From contig CM106585.1 in assembly GCA_048013815.1 (NCBI GenBank), positions 22,382,001-22,446,000 of the forward strand: a stretch of DNA of 64,000 bases, in the 5' to 3' direction. This DNA comes from Setoptus koraiensis. Its lineage: Eukaryota; Arthropoda. The notes beneath the pieces were generated by a model, which was given only the letters and a program-made list of their open reading frames with translations, did no database searches and was not told where the DNA came from. The translations under genes and the position numbers were made by a program. Positions 37,616 through 48,162 of this stretch are shown one piece after another (position 1 is the first letter of the stretch; the number at the start of each line of letters is the position of its first letter).

Positions 37616-39101
37616 TGGGGACACGGGATTATCCCTGATATTCAAGCGCGCGCGCGCGCTTGTTTTGTGTTTATGCTTGTTATGCAATGTGTGTGCACAA
37701 GTCGCAAGTCACATCACACAGCGCAGACGGTGGCACAGGTGGCACAGATGGCGCGCACAGCGGTCGGCGCTGTTCGGCTGGCTAGCCAAGTTGACTTGAC
37801 TGCTGCTTGTGTGTCGGATAATAGCGACGAGTGGCCCAGTGGATAATAGCGGCTCGTGCAGCAGATAGTTGGGGGCGCCGGCCAACTGAATACCGTGTGC
37901 GTCTAACGGTGTGCATCTGAACGGAAGAATCGGTGTCGCCGAACGCGAGCGCGGGGGGGGGGCACCGACGATTTTTCCGTTCCTCTGGCACAGCAGCAGT
38001 GGCAGCAAATTGCCAGGCCACGGCTTGTTGGGCGCCCATTGGGCGACCCCGACCAATGGGGCCCAATCCGAGAAGACACTTTGAGGGGGCGCAGTGTGAA
38101 GCCGGATTAAATGGGGCTGCGCGCGCAACCAAATGCAAGACTGCCCGGCGAGTCATTGGTGCGGCGTGTTGCGCGTAACAAGCTTGTGATTGGCGGGCCC
38201 AATTTCGTCGGCAACCGGCCCCGCTCGGGCTCGGCGAAGGGCCGGCCTCATCAAGCCTTGGTCGAGCCGGCCCGGCCGCGAGTGTGTCACCGAGATTAGC
38301 ATAGAATAAATATTAATATATTGCGAGCTATTTATACATGTTTGGTTGGCCGCTTGCTGGCCAGTGGCGCCAGTGGCGCTAGTCGCGGGCTTGCGAGCTG
38401 GCCCCGCCGCCGCCCGTTGGCGCTACCTGGTGGCCGCTCGGGCTGTCGCTAGGTGGCCCGGTCATTATGGCAATTGTGCGCTGTTTGTGTACACTTGCCG
38501 CGAGAAAATTTCGGCCACGTTTGTGTACATTTGTGTGCGTGTGTGTGTGCGCGCCGGCCATTGGCACGTGCCTTCCGCTGGCCGGCTCCCCCGGCTGCAA
38601 CAACTATCTAGATAAGTTATATAATATAACTATTACAACACTGGCCGCGCCATAATATGTTATATGGACGCAGTGAGCGGGCCGAGCGAGACCCGGGGCC
38701 CCCGAACGCCACAAACAGCAACAAATATCGCGTCGCCGGAAGCGCTGGCGCTGCTGCAACACATAACGACACACTCGCTCGCGATGTTTATTGTTCGTTA
38801 TCTGTCGTGACAGATACAAAATATCGCGTCCATTAGAGCTTTAATAAAACGAAAAAGCTCGCCAGCGAGTCAGCCAGCCAGCGGGTCAGCCAGCCAACGA
38901 GTGTCTTGCCGGGTCCGCCGGCCCGACTGCCCAGTTTGTTGGTGTAGGCTGTCCCTCGCGTCTGTCTATCTGTCCATCTCGGCCACTGGTCGCTTGTCTG
39001 TCTCAGCTACTGGCCCGCAGCCCGCAAATAGCCACGAGTTTGCTGCGAATTGTTTGTTCAATCACGTGTAAGCTGTACACGTCACGCGTTGGCTCGCTGC
39101 C

Positions 39102-39137
39102 GGGGCCCCCCTTTTGGCCGGCCAAAAGGGGGGCCCC
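39102..39137. repeat. 36-bp perfect palindrome with GGGGCCC ends
   Basis: An 18-base arm (GGGGCCCCCCTTTTGGCC) is followed immediately by its exact reverse complement. The centre is GGCCGGCC. It can extrude as a spacer-free cruciform or hairpin. Confidence 0.85.
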
Positions 39138-41208
39138 ACGGCGAACCAAAATTGGCTCACTGAGGCTCAGTTTGGCCCAGCTCACGGTTTGGTTTGGCCC
39201 AGTTCGGCCGACAGAGGGCAATCTGGGAGCCAAGTGGCCAGCGAGGGCGTTTTAACTGGCACGTTAACTACACATTGTGCACATTGCTGCACAACAAAAC
39301 GAAATCACGTCACAATGGCCTGCGCAATGGCCTGCCGACTTGATAGATGGCCGTGATGCGAATCGCCCTCTTGCGGTGCCTCCCAATTCCAGACAGAGCC
39401 CCACTACCGGGCCGGCCTGTCAGGCCCACAGTGCGCGCGGGCAGCCGCTCACTCGCCGGTCTCGGCGCCAATTCATCCGGCCCGTCGCGGCTAGACCGTC
39501 GCGGCCAGACTGTCGCGGGCCGCATAAATTGGCGAGTTGTTGCAGTGGCAGAGCCAGTTATGAAGCTGACAGTGAGTTATGATGAACTGAACGCACGCAC
39601 AAAATAACATGACAGTGTCATAATCAAACTAACGTCAGTTGTGTGTCATTGCTGGTCATCAAGTTATGTTTGTCTGTGTGGCCATCAATTTGATTTTGTT
39701 GCTGGTTGTCGCGGTGGCAAGTGCAAATGGACAACAAGCGCGTTCTCAGACGACGATACGGCCTCAGATTGGTTGAATTGTTGGCTCGTTCAGGTTGGCA
39801 GCCGGCCCTTCAAAACGGACACAAATTGGACGTTGTACACGAACAAATCGGACGCGCAAACTGGAGGTAGAGCAAAACTGAAGTAGACAAGTGTCAACTG
39901 TTGTTGCGTCACCGTTTAGCTGGCACAGAGAGCGACAATTTGCAGCCAAATGGACAATAATCAGTGGATGGGCGCCATAATAATAATAGTAATAATGATA
40001 ATAATAGTAATAATAGTAGTTCGAGCTGGGGCCTAGCTCGTGTGTGCCAATACAGCAAGGCAAGCCAATAAACGGGCTGAAAAATTGGCAAACAAACAGA
40101 GTTATCCAATGAGTTCGTGTGCTCGTTCGTTTGTGGAAGGACTTAATTGGGCGATTCAATCATTTGGCCATTGCCGTACAGCAGCGACTAGAGCGACCAT
40201 CATTGGATTCGAATTGCATGTAACAGCCGCGAATAGCGGACAATTTTCGCAACACAGCCACCCATTGACATGTCACTTATAGATATATTTATATACTTAT
40301 ATACAGTGTCAGTATATGTACAGACGGACTGTGTATAGACTGATCAGGATTACGCTGGCACGTCCAGCGATGGGGCGATCGCAAGAGTCCGGCGGCCGGA
40401 CAACGTAACGAGGCATTAGGTAGAGTAGAGACGAGGGACGCGACTAGTGACCGACTATCAACATTGTTATCGTTTATTGGTTATTGGTGATGTAATAGTC
40501 TCATGTTTGCGTTCGCTACATTGTGTTGGCGCTGCTCTGTTAACAGTGCAGTGTTTACAGTCACAATTACAGTTAATTGATTTATGCCGAGTAGCTGGCT
40601 AAATTAACTATAATTGACAACGCTCATTGCTCATCGCTACTGGGCTTGCCGGTTGGTGTTTGGCTGTGTTTGGCTGCGTTTGTTGTGTTTGTGTTGTATG
40701 GACAGGCCAGTGACATGATAATGAGCAGCGCACAACACAAGCAAACAAGCGCCAACTGTAATTAGATAATGGGGCCCACTTGAGCTGCCACCGATACTGT
40801 GTGTATCAGTTGCAGAGACACTTGCTTGATTGCTGGCGACTTGATTTTGTTCGCCCGCCGCCAACTGGCCGCTGAACTGGCTGGCGATGACGTAATCTGG
40901 CTTGTTTGTTTGGTTGTTGTGCTCTGTGAGGCCTCTATTTGGTGTGTGTCTCTCTCTCTGTTTATACTATCGCTTGTCCGGTGGTGCTTGCTGATAACAC
41001 TTTGCAGCTGATCGTGGTTGCTGGTGGCCACTGCTGTCGTTGTTGTTGCCGCATTCGTTGTTGTTGCTGCTGTCGCTGTTGGTGCTGTTGTTGTTGATGT
41101 TGCTGCTGTTGATGTTGTTGTTGGTGGTGGTGCTGATGATGTTGTTGGCGCAGTAATGGACGACCATACTTACGGTTTGGACGGTGGTTGGCGCGCCGCC
41201 GCCGCTTA

Positions 41209-41613
41209 TTAACGGCGCCTAAAGCCGAAGAAGGGCGACGGCAGCATCTCGACTTCTTCGTGTCCGTGCGAGTTGGCCAAAACAATGTTGCCCTCCTTCT
41301 TTTTGCCTCTCATTATTATGTTGCCGTTGTACAATATTATGTCCTCGCCTCCCTTGCCCTTGTTTCCTCCGCCGGCCATGGCTTCGCCAATAAACAAACT
41401 GGCCACAATGGCCACAATGGCCACACTGGCCAACATAAACACCAACGACGATGACGCTGATGAGTCCGATGAGGCCCATGATGCGGGCCTCCTCGATTGG
41501 CGCCTAATTTTGTTTGTTGCAGCAACTCGTTTTGCTGATGCAGCCATTCTGCTGCTGTTGTCTGGTGCTGGTGTTGCTGTTGCCACTGATGGTGATGATA
41601 TAAATGAGCTCAT
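41209..41613 (-). CDS. Small membrane-anchored or secreted protein, family unknown
   Basis: 134 residues from ATG 41611-41613 to TAA 41209-41211, single exon. A Ser/Thr/Ala and basic N-terminal part (AASAKRVAATNKIRRQSRRP) precedes one hydrophobic segment (LVFMLASVAIVAIVASLFIG). A Gly/Lys-rich stretch (GGGNKGKGGEDIILYNGNII) follows, then MRGKKKEGNIVLANSHGHEE and a basic end FGFRRR. An internal Met at the hydrophobic segment (MLASVAIV) would instead give a short secreted protein with cleavage near EAMA/GGG. Two halves, DIILYNGNIIMRG and GNIVLANSHG, look like an imperfect repeat. A TATATAAG box lies about 170 bases upstream. I do not recognise the function. Confidence 0.6.
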   Translation of the reverse strand: MSSFISSPSVATATPAPDNSSRMAASAKRVAATNKIRRQSRRPASWASSDSSASSSLVFMLASVAIVAIVASLFIGEAMAGGGNKGKGGEDIILYNGNIIMRGKKKEGNIVLANSHGHEEVEMLPSPFFGFRRR

Positions 41614-41785
41614 TTTGCTATTATGTGTGTGTGCTTGCTTGCTCGCTGGTAAAATTACAAAACGGTGCGTTCTTTTCTTCCACTCACTGGCTTCTTTTCG
41701 AATCGATTCGGTTGGTGTTGCTACAAATTACCGATTGCTGAATGCTCAATGCTCAAGTGATACTTTTATCCGCGCCACCCGCGGC

Positions 41786-41793
41786 CTTATATA
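41786..41793 (-). promoter_or_regulatory. TATA box for the small-protein gene
   Basis: Minus-strand TATATAAG, with a second TATA-like GATAAAAG about 22 bases downstream. Initiation near 41735-41760 would give a 120-150 base leader before ATG 41613. Confidence 0.5.
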
Positions 41794-42107
41794 CTGGCGC
41801 GCTCCATACGAGCGTACCTAACGAGGTGGAGTCTTCCCCCAGACCGGGCGTATGTGTGTTTTGCATATTGAGGATACGATTGGCCAGCAGACGCCAAAAT
41901 CAATAAACTGCCCTCTTCTGTGAGCGTATGAGTGATTGTCTCGCCAGAGAGACAACCGAACACAATCCGCCGCGACTGCCGACAAGCATGACAGCGCAAC
42001 CCTATAGCTACCTGTCTACTCACCTGTGCCAAATAAAACGGCTAGCGCCGCTACTAATTAGCACCTCGATGAAGCGTAACTCGTAACTGTGCCGCTTGCC
42101 GTAATTC

Positions 42108-42110
<3 letters not shown>

Positions 42111-42162
<52 letters not shown>
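42111..42162. repeat. (TC)n microsatellite, about 26 units
   Basis: An uninterrupted dinucleotide tract of about 52 bases, read as GA repeats on the minus strand. Confidence 0.95.
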
Positions 42163-42164
<2 letters not shown>

Positions 42165-43371
42165 CTTATGCAACACAACACAACACAACAATCTTTTATT
42201 TTAATGCGGCACAATCAACAATATCCTAGTGACACAATAACATTTAGTAATTATAATTGTTATTGTTGTAGCCGATTATTCGTAGAGTGCCTATTAGGCC
42301 AACAAACTAGTCGCCGGCAGAGGCCAGTTACGAGACAGTTAGCCAGTGTTCGGCAACGGGCGTCAGCAAGCGGTCTAATTATAGTATAGAGTGGGCAGTA
42401 TATAGTATGGGCTTATCGGGCGATCATTCAACAACAATTAGCAACAACAAACACTGTCACAGGGAACAGTTGCAGTCGGTGTAGCGGTTCGCATTGGCTC
42501 GCCTAATTATAGACTGATACACAACACAATCAAGTGACAGTTGGCGCCAAAAAGAAGAACATTAACAAATGGTTGTCACACAACACAGTTATGACATAAC
42601 TGTTTGTGTGTTCATTCATTCAGACAACTTGTTGTCTGGCGTGTGAAAAATTGAAAATTAACATGCATACTCTCGAGCGAGCTTGCCAGCTTGTCAGCCG
42701 TTAGCTCGGCTCGGATATCTTGTGTGTGTGCTGTCGGGAGCGCAACAATGAGCATCTATCATGCAACCGAATGTTGTTGCGTCACAGCACTTCCACTTTT
42801 CTCACGATCATCGTACACACTGTAGAGTCTACAGCTCTCTCTATAGCCCAGCCTCGACAATTCGCAGGTAATATTAGTAATACATACATATGTACAGGTA
42901 GTAGAAGACTGTATTAGCGTGGCGCAAGAGAGCCAGTTCATTTAATTATAACAACCTCAGAGATACATCAAGCGAGGTGTTTGTTGTGCAATCATATTGT
43001 TCACTGATCTATTGTTATTCGGAAGTAGTTTAGTTTTGGTGCGCGAACACACCAGCAAACACATCAATCAGCAAGATAGTTCCTGTTGACAGTAGCGGAG
43101 ACAATAAATTAAAAAATATCTACCTCAGCTAGTATCCGTTACACGCAAAACACATACAGATATATCATTGTGTGACATTCGATTGGCACTTTGCTGCTAT
43201 TATTGCTGTTTACATAAAACAAACTCTCTGCTGTCGTATGTCTATTGAGCCATCTGACAGTTGGCCAGGATAATAACAATAGTGATTGCTGTCGTTGCCG
43301 ATAGGATGTCAGTTACACTTACACTATCAAGTCTGTACACAAGCGCGATCTGTTTGTAAATGGTCGCTTGC

Positions 43372-46300
43372 TCAACGCAACAATGTCTGACTCATTTGCT
43401 CATTCCAGAAATTAACTAGTCTGTCCTCGCGATTCTGACAAAATTCTCTGAAATTTTTGTATAATGCAACGGCGAAACCCTCGTCTTGAGTGCTAGCCGA
43501 ACGCCAACGCTTCGTCAGCATATAATTCCACGACCATAGATAGCCTATCTTGGAATCGGCTTTAGTGCGATCCTCCGTCTGTTTAACGCCACTGAAATGC
43601 CTAGTTATATACTCTTCGTGGGGACTACAGATGGGCTCAGATAGTTCCAATTTGAGCATAAAGGTCCTCTTTCTAGTTGGCGACATTATATGGGGACACT
43701 TAATGCTATCAATGTTTGGCAACATAACAAACACAAAGCCTGATATGTGCACAAATTGGCGCTGAATGTCTGTAGCAGTTGAATCGTGAAAGGGTATAAA
43801 TCCGAATCTAGCCAATATGCGCTCTTGCAAATAGGCAACTAGATCGTCATTCATAAAGGGCCTGTCAGGTATTTTGTCTATGCCTAAGCCTATGAAAATT
43901 GGACAACGCAACGGGTCCGCTTTGCCACTGAATGGCAACGCAAATGGCTCCCATGGTATAGGCACAATGTGAACATTTGAATTGCCTGCCTTCCTAGACC
44001 AACCTTGCACCATTTCGGCAATGCCGGCCCCACTGGCAACCATCCATTTGATGACTAACTCGAACGCTTGCTCTGGATCGTAGAAGCTGTGATATTTCAC
44101 ATGCACCCATTCGGCGCGCTTATCATCGCGCAACGACGAATCTATATCGATGTTGATAGATTTGAATTTAAATTCGCGTGTCTCAAAATTATAACTAGAA
44201 TCGTTAATAATTTGATTTGTTGTTGCCATCGATTGTGAGGCCGCCGCCATTGCCTTGGGAAGCGAAGGCATGCTCTTGGTTGCTATCTTTGATGCCGCTG
44301 TTGTTGTTGTTGTTGTTGTTGCGTGTCTTATTGGCACTGGTGCCAGTTTAGTTTCTGGCGCTCGATCCGACACGCTTGCCGCCGCCGCAGCTACGGCGTT
44401 CGTCAAATCGACGAACGGATTATCCGCACTTGCACCAGTCACCAGTGGCGGTGTTGTTTCGGTCAATGTCGTAGACGTTATTGTTGTTGTCGCGGCTCTT
44501 CTCGTTGCTCCAATTGTCGTTTCAGAGGATTCATTGCCGGAGTTTGTTGGCTCCGTCGCAGCTGTAGCCACAGCCGACCCGGAGGCCGACTCTTTGGACG
44601 ATTCTGAGCTAGTGTCTGGTCGTTGTTGTTGTTGTTGTTGTTGACTGTTGTGCAATTGCAGTAACTCCACCTCAAACCAATCCTTCAGTGAGCTGTCATC
44701 GTCTTGGGTGCTGGTCGGGGTGCTGTTACGATTTATGGTTGTTCTTCGTGTTCTGTTGATTATTTCGACAAATTTTATGAAACTTTGCACCAGCGAATTG
44801 CGCTCCTCTTCGCTGTAGTCGTCGTGACAATCGTACCAGCCGTCGTGGCCCTCAAAGCGCGACTTTCGCAATTGAGATCTGCTAGGCAATATGAGAATTC
44901 TCAAACGCCAAAACTTTAAGCTACTTTTCAATTCGTAGAATTCACTTTCGCCCCGTGTGCAAATGTAATTATCTAGATAATTCCAATTGTAATTCTCTAG
45001 TTTTTCACTAGTGAAATCCACCCATGACACGCCATAGTTCTCGTGAAATGGGGCACGAAATCTATAACAATAGTTGATCTTGTTTGTTGGATACGGATGC
45101 CTGGGCCGATATTGTGTCACTGTTATGGACGAACCCTCTAGAGTTAATCTGTGAAATATTCTACCAATGCTCATGGTGTAATCGGTGCGCTCAAATTGTT
45201 CGTCGAAGTTCTTAACCAACGGATTGCCATTATTCAAATAGCTGATGCTTCTTTGTTGCAACTCAGACGACTTCTGTCTGGGCAACAGTATAATCTGGAA
45301 GCCCTTTTGAAGCCGCTGACACACCAGCTCTCTGTAAACCTCAATAAGATTATACTTGGAATGTATACATTCAGGTAACAGAGTGTAGGCGCTCATGACG
45401 TAATCATTTTGTAGACTGGTTTTGCTTGGAAAGAAATCAGTTGTTAATGGCAAACAAGCGGGCATGGTCAACGATTTCCAATCAACGCCCGTCGTGATGG
45501 CGGGCGTCCATTCTTGCTCTCCGCTAGCACACCAAGCAAACCTAATAGTGTCATTAGATACCAATGTACTCTTGTCATGCACAGGTGTTGTTTGTATGCT
45601 GCCATTACCAGCGCCAGTGGCCCTGCTCGACACATTTGCGCCGGCCCCAGCTTGACCAGTGGACGAACCGCCGCCAGTTGTATTGTTGCTGTTTGCAACA
45701 TTATTGACAATCATCTTGCCAGTGTGATCTTGGCCCCCAGCTGAGCCGCTGCCAGCTCCAGCCTTTAGGCCGGCTCGTGATCGTGAGGCGGCCGTTGACG
45801 AGGAGGTCACAATCATGTTTGTGCTATTTCTTATACTACCAGAACGCATTTTAGTGTGACTGGGCCCAATGAGGTTCCCACCAACAACTGGCTTATCATT
45901 GGCCGGATTCAGCCATGGATGGTCCTTTAATTGTAACAATGTACTGTCCTCTTGATCGGAGGTGGTCGTTGGCGATAGCGCCAGAGCATTTGATGGCGCT
46001 CCAGAGATGTTTGCAACATTATCGTGCGGCACAGCTTGATAGTGATGCTGTTGCATAAATATACCCGTGGGCCCTTGAGGAAAAACGTGAGTCCATCTGC
46101 GCCTGTTAGGCGTCAGTTTTATGGTCATGTGCGATGGATCAAATGGATTTATCAGGGCTTTCGGCCTGGTCTGGGCCCTATTCATTCTGCTCGATTGAAC
46201 ACTGTAGCCGTGTATGGACAGATCGTCGGCTGACTCAGGTTTCATATGCAATTCAGGTAATGGGTTGTCCACTAGGGACATTTGGGTAAATGGCGACGAT

Positions 46301-48162
46301 ACTGACGACAGTCTAGATTGTGTGACGTTAACATTGTCGGACGATGTCTTGCTGCTGAGAACTTTTCTACTGTTTCCTGTCGTAGAGTGCATTGTTGAAT
46401 GTTCATCAGGACCCCATTGATTGTGGCCTCGATGGTATTCTTCTATGCTTTGAACATCGGAAGCTCTTCTTCTATTAAACTTGTCATACAATTGCGAATA
46501 CGGTCCTCCTTGACTCGCGGTGGAGCTGGTGAAATAGTTACTAAATGTCCTATTGGAATCAAGTGGTGTCATTATGGAACTTCTCTGTCGCGATGTAGGC
46601 TGCTGGCACTGGTAGTTTAACAATGAGTTTGTTTTAAACACTTGCGCATCATACTCGTCATAATCCACTAAATCCGGTATTGCAGTATGAGAACTGAGAA
46701 TTCTCTCATGATGTCTACCACCAATGTCATCTCTGATGTGCCCCAAATGGTCACCGGATTGCATATCATTACAATTATTTTCATTCAAATTTTTACAGCT
46801 TTTATCTTTGTTAGCCTGCAATCTTTTCTTATCATTTGGACAGCAATCTGTATTAGTGCTATGTATAGTTGGTAGCTTTATACGCGGAACAAAATTAGAG
46901 TAGTGAACTTGATTTGTTGTAGAGTAAAAACTCAGATTTATCCAATGTGGCATATTATAAACATCACAAGTTGTTATTTGATCGTTTTGATTAGTAGCTT
47001 TTGCGTTAAATCTAAGCAGTGGAACTGTGTGCAATGGTTGCTCCCCCAAACAAACAAGGTCGCTACCGATACCATTGTCTATGATCCTCTGTTTTGTCAG
47101 ATTAGTCATCTCGAAATCAACTTCGAAAACACCGACGCCAGGCGACACCACAACCGATAATTGACCGGTACGGTCAAAACTTCTATCAAAGTAATGTTTC
47201 TCAAATACATTCAGTGACATGTTGAGCACCTCGAGAAAATTTCCTTGTGATGCGCTCGAATTGTAAGCCCTCGGTATTTTGGTCCCATAGATCTCTTGAT
47301 GTCTGTCTATCACCTCCATTTGATACTGATTAAATAGTGATCTCAGGGTAGTCAATTTGACATTCCAATCATGTAAATCGAAGCGATCATTTTGAAAGGC
47401 AACTCTGTAACAGTCCTCGTAGAATCTGTTCTTGTTATCTTGTTGAAGACACTCGCGCATTTCCTTTGGAAATTCCTCTATGCTCTCAGCCTCATAAAAT
47501 GTTCTGGAAAACAAAACAATGGTTATATCGTGGCTGCATTCGTATAGTCGCCATTTTGCAAACAAATCTGACAGAAAACCATTGACTGCCTTCTCGAAAT
47601 ATAAATCACCGTTTATATCATAATCCCACATTTCTGAGCTCATCTGTATGAAGAGATACACCAAACTGGATGCTGATCGGAACACTATTTTAGTATCATC
47701 GTCGACATAACCGGATTCCATTTTCTCTCCTTGTGACCATATTTCCCAAATTTGACTGCGTATATTGGAATATTCAATCTTCTGTTTGAGGTAGACGCAT
47801 TTATTATTGAGATGATTGCGAAGTCCCCACATGTAACTTCTCGCTAGGTAGGCGTTGCTGAAACACATCTCTATAGAGTCAACAATAACGCTCTTTTTGT
47901 CCACAATATTGACTATGACATCAAAATAGGGCCTAAGTTTGAATTGATTGGCGATAGAATCTTTGATGCTGATGCTACCAGGATGGGCAAAGGATTCGGG
48001 CCATTTCCTCACTTGTAAGAGCAACCGACTTGTTGTGGAGCCTTCGGAGGGTTTAATTTGCACAACGTCACCAAGATTGAGTTCGGGATAGTCCTTTTGA
48101 TTGATAATAATGTCCTCCTCGCTGAAGGCCGGTTGATGTTTGTTCAATTTTAAAATGGGCAT
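43372..48162 (-). CDS. Iml1: DEPDC5/Iml1, GATOR1 complex subunit
   Basis: An uninterrupted frame of 1596 residues, starting MPILKLNKHQPAF. The frame is open a little upstream but without an ATG. N-terminal and SABA landmarks: DYPELNLGDVVQI, WDYDINGDLYFEKAVNGFL, ITIVLFSRTFYEAESIEEFP, HYFDRSFDRTGQLSVVVSPG and DNGIGSDLVCLGEQPLHTVP. The SHEN region shows ITTGVDWKSLTMPACLPLTT and LQNDYVMSAYTLLPE. The C-terminal domain includes VHVKYHSFYDPEQAFELVIK, VPIPWEPFALPF and a final FWNEQ. GATOR1 is the GTPase-activating complex for RagA/B that switches off TORC1 on lysosomes when amino acids are scarce. Where human DEPDC5 has its DEP domain, before VHVKYHSFYDP, this protein instead has about 160 residues of Gln/Ser/Thr/Ala low complexity (44185-44660). 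No intron is needed anywhere. Confidence 0.95.
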   Translation of the reverse strand: MPILKLNKHQPAFSEEDIIINQKDYPELNLGDVVQIKPSEGSTTSRLLLQVRKWPESFAHPGSISIKDSIANQFKLRPYFDVIVNIVDKKSVIVDSIEMCFSNAYLARSYMWGLRNHLNNKCVYLKQKIEYSNIRSQIWEIWSQGEKMESGYVDDDTKIVFRSASSLVYLFIQMSSEMWDYDINGDLYFEKAVNGFLSDLFAKWRLYECSHDITIVLFSRTFYEAESIEEFPKEMRECLQQDNKNRFYEDCYRVAFQNDRFDLHDWNVKLTTLRSLFNQYQMEVIDRHQEIYGTKIPRAYNSSASQGNFLEVLNMSLNVFEKHYFDRSFDRTGQLSVVVSPGVGVFEVDFEMTNLTKQRIIDNGIGSDLVCLGEQPLHTVPLLRFNAKATNQNDQITTCDVYNMPHWINLSFYSTTNQVHYSNFVPRIKLPTIHSTNTDCCPNDKKRLQANKDKSCKNLNENNCNDMQSGDHLGHIRDDIGGRHHERILSSHTAIPDLVDYDEYDAQVFKTNSLLNYQCQQPTSRQRSSIMTPLDSNRTFSNYFTSSTASQGGPYSQLYDKFNRRRASDVQSIEEYHRGHNQWGPDEHSTMHSTTGNSRKVLSSKTSSDNVNVTQSRLSSVSSPFTQMSLVDNPLPELHMKPESADDLSIHGYSVQSSRMNRAQTRPKALINPFDPSHMTIKLTPNRRRWTHVFPQGPTGIFMQQHHYQAVPHDNVANISGAPSNALALSPTTTSDQEDSTLLQLKDHPWLNPANDKPVVGGNLIGPSHTKMRSGSIRNSTNMIVTSSSTAASRSRAGLKAGAGSGSAGGQDHTGKMIVNNVANSNNTTGGGSSTGQAGAGANVSSRATGAGNGSIQTTPVHDKSTLVSNDTIRFAWCASGEQEWTPAITTGVDWKSLTMPACLPLTTDFFPSKTSLQNDYVMSAYTLLPECIHSKYNLIEVYRELVCQRLQKGFQIILLPRQKSSELQQRSISYLNNGNPLVKNFDEQFERTDYTMSIGRIFHRLTLEGSSITVTQYRPRHPYPTNKINYCYRFRAPFHENYGVSWVDFTSEKLENYNWNYLDNYICTRGESEFYELKSSLKFWRLRILILPSRSQLRKSRFEGHDGWYDCHDDYSEEERNSLVQSFIKFVEIINRTRRTTINRNSTPTSTQDDDSSLKDWFEVELLQLHNSQQQQQQQRPDTSSESSKESASGSAVATAATEPTNSGNESSETTIGATRRAATTTITSTTLTETTPPLVTGASADNPFVDLTNAVAAAAASVSDRAPETKLAPVPIRHATTTTTTTAASKIATKSMPSLPKAMAAASQSMATTNQIINDSSYNFETREFKFKSINIDIDSSLRDDKRAEWVHVKYHSFYDPEQAFELVIKWMVASGAGIAEMVQGWSRKAGNSNVHIVPIPWEPFALPFSGKADPLRCPIFIGLGIDKIPDRPFMNDDLVAYLQERILARFGFIPFHDSTATDIQRQFVHISGFVFVMLPNIDSIKCPHIMSPTRKRTFMLKLELSEPICSPHEEYITRHFSGVKQTEDRTKADSKIGYLWSWNYMLTKRWRSASTQDEGFAVALYKNFREFCQNREDRLVNFWNEQMSQTLLR

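Larger units (their letters stand above)
36088..41208. other. 5-kb gene-poor region
   Basis: No supported coding region. It contains CpG-rich leader-like sequence at about 36840-37137, a TTACGTAA array, a 36-base palindrome at 39102-39137, a tandem of CAGCGAGTCAGCCAGC-like units near 38870-38905 and several GGGGCCC motifs. A minus-strand donor GTAAGTATGG lies at about 41171, just downstream of the small membrane-protein gene. Confidence 0.55.
41614..43371. other. Leader/promoter of the small-protein gene and 3' flank of DEPDC5
   Basis: About 1.75 kb with no supported gene. It contains TATA-type boxes near 41763-41770 and 41786-41793 (minus strand) and a (TC)n tract. Beyond that nothing is recognisable. 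Confidence 0.5.

Noticed and set aside
40962-41167. Minus-strand Gln/Asn-rich frames next to the donor at about 41171
   Set aside because: They lie just after the donor in the direction of transcription, so they are probably intronic CAA/CAG repeats.
41273-41821. 182-codon plus-strand frame opposite the small membrane-protein gene
   Set aside because: It is the antisense shadow of the minus-strand frame; that frame has the TATA box and the coherent signal/Gly-Lys architecture.
43550-47160. Several plus-strand frames inside DEPDC5
   Set aside because: They are antisense shadows of a well-conserved 1596-codon gene.
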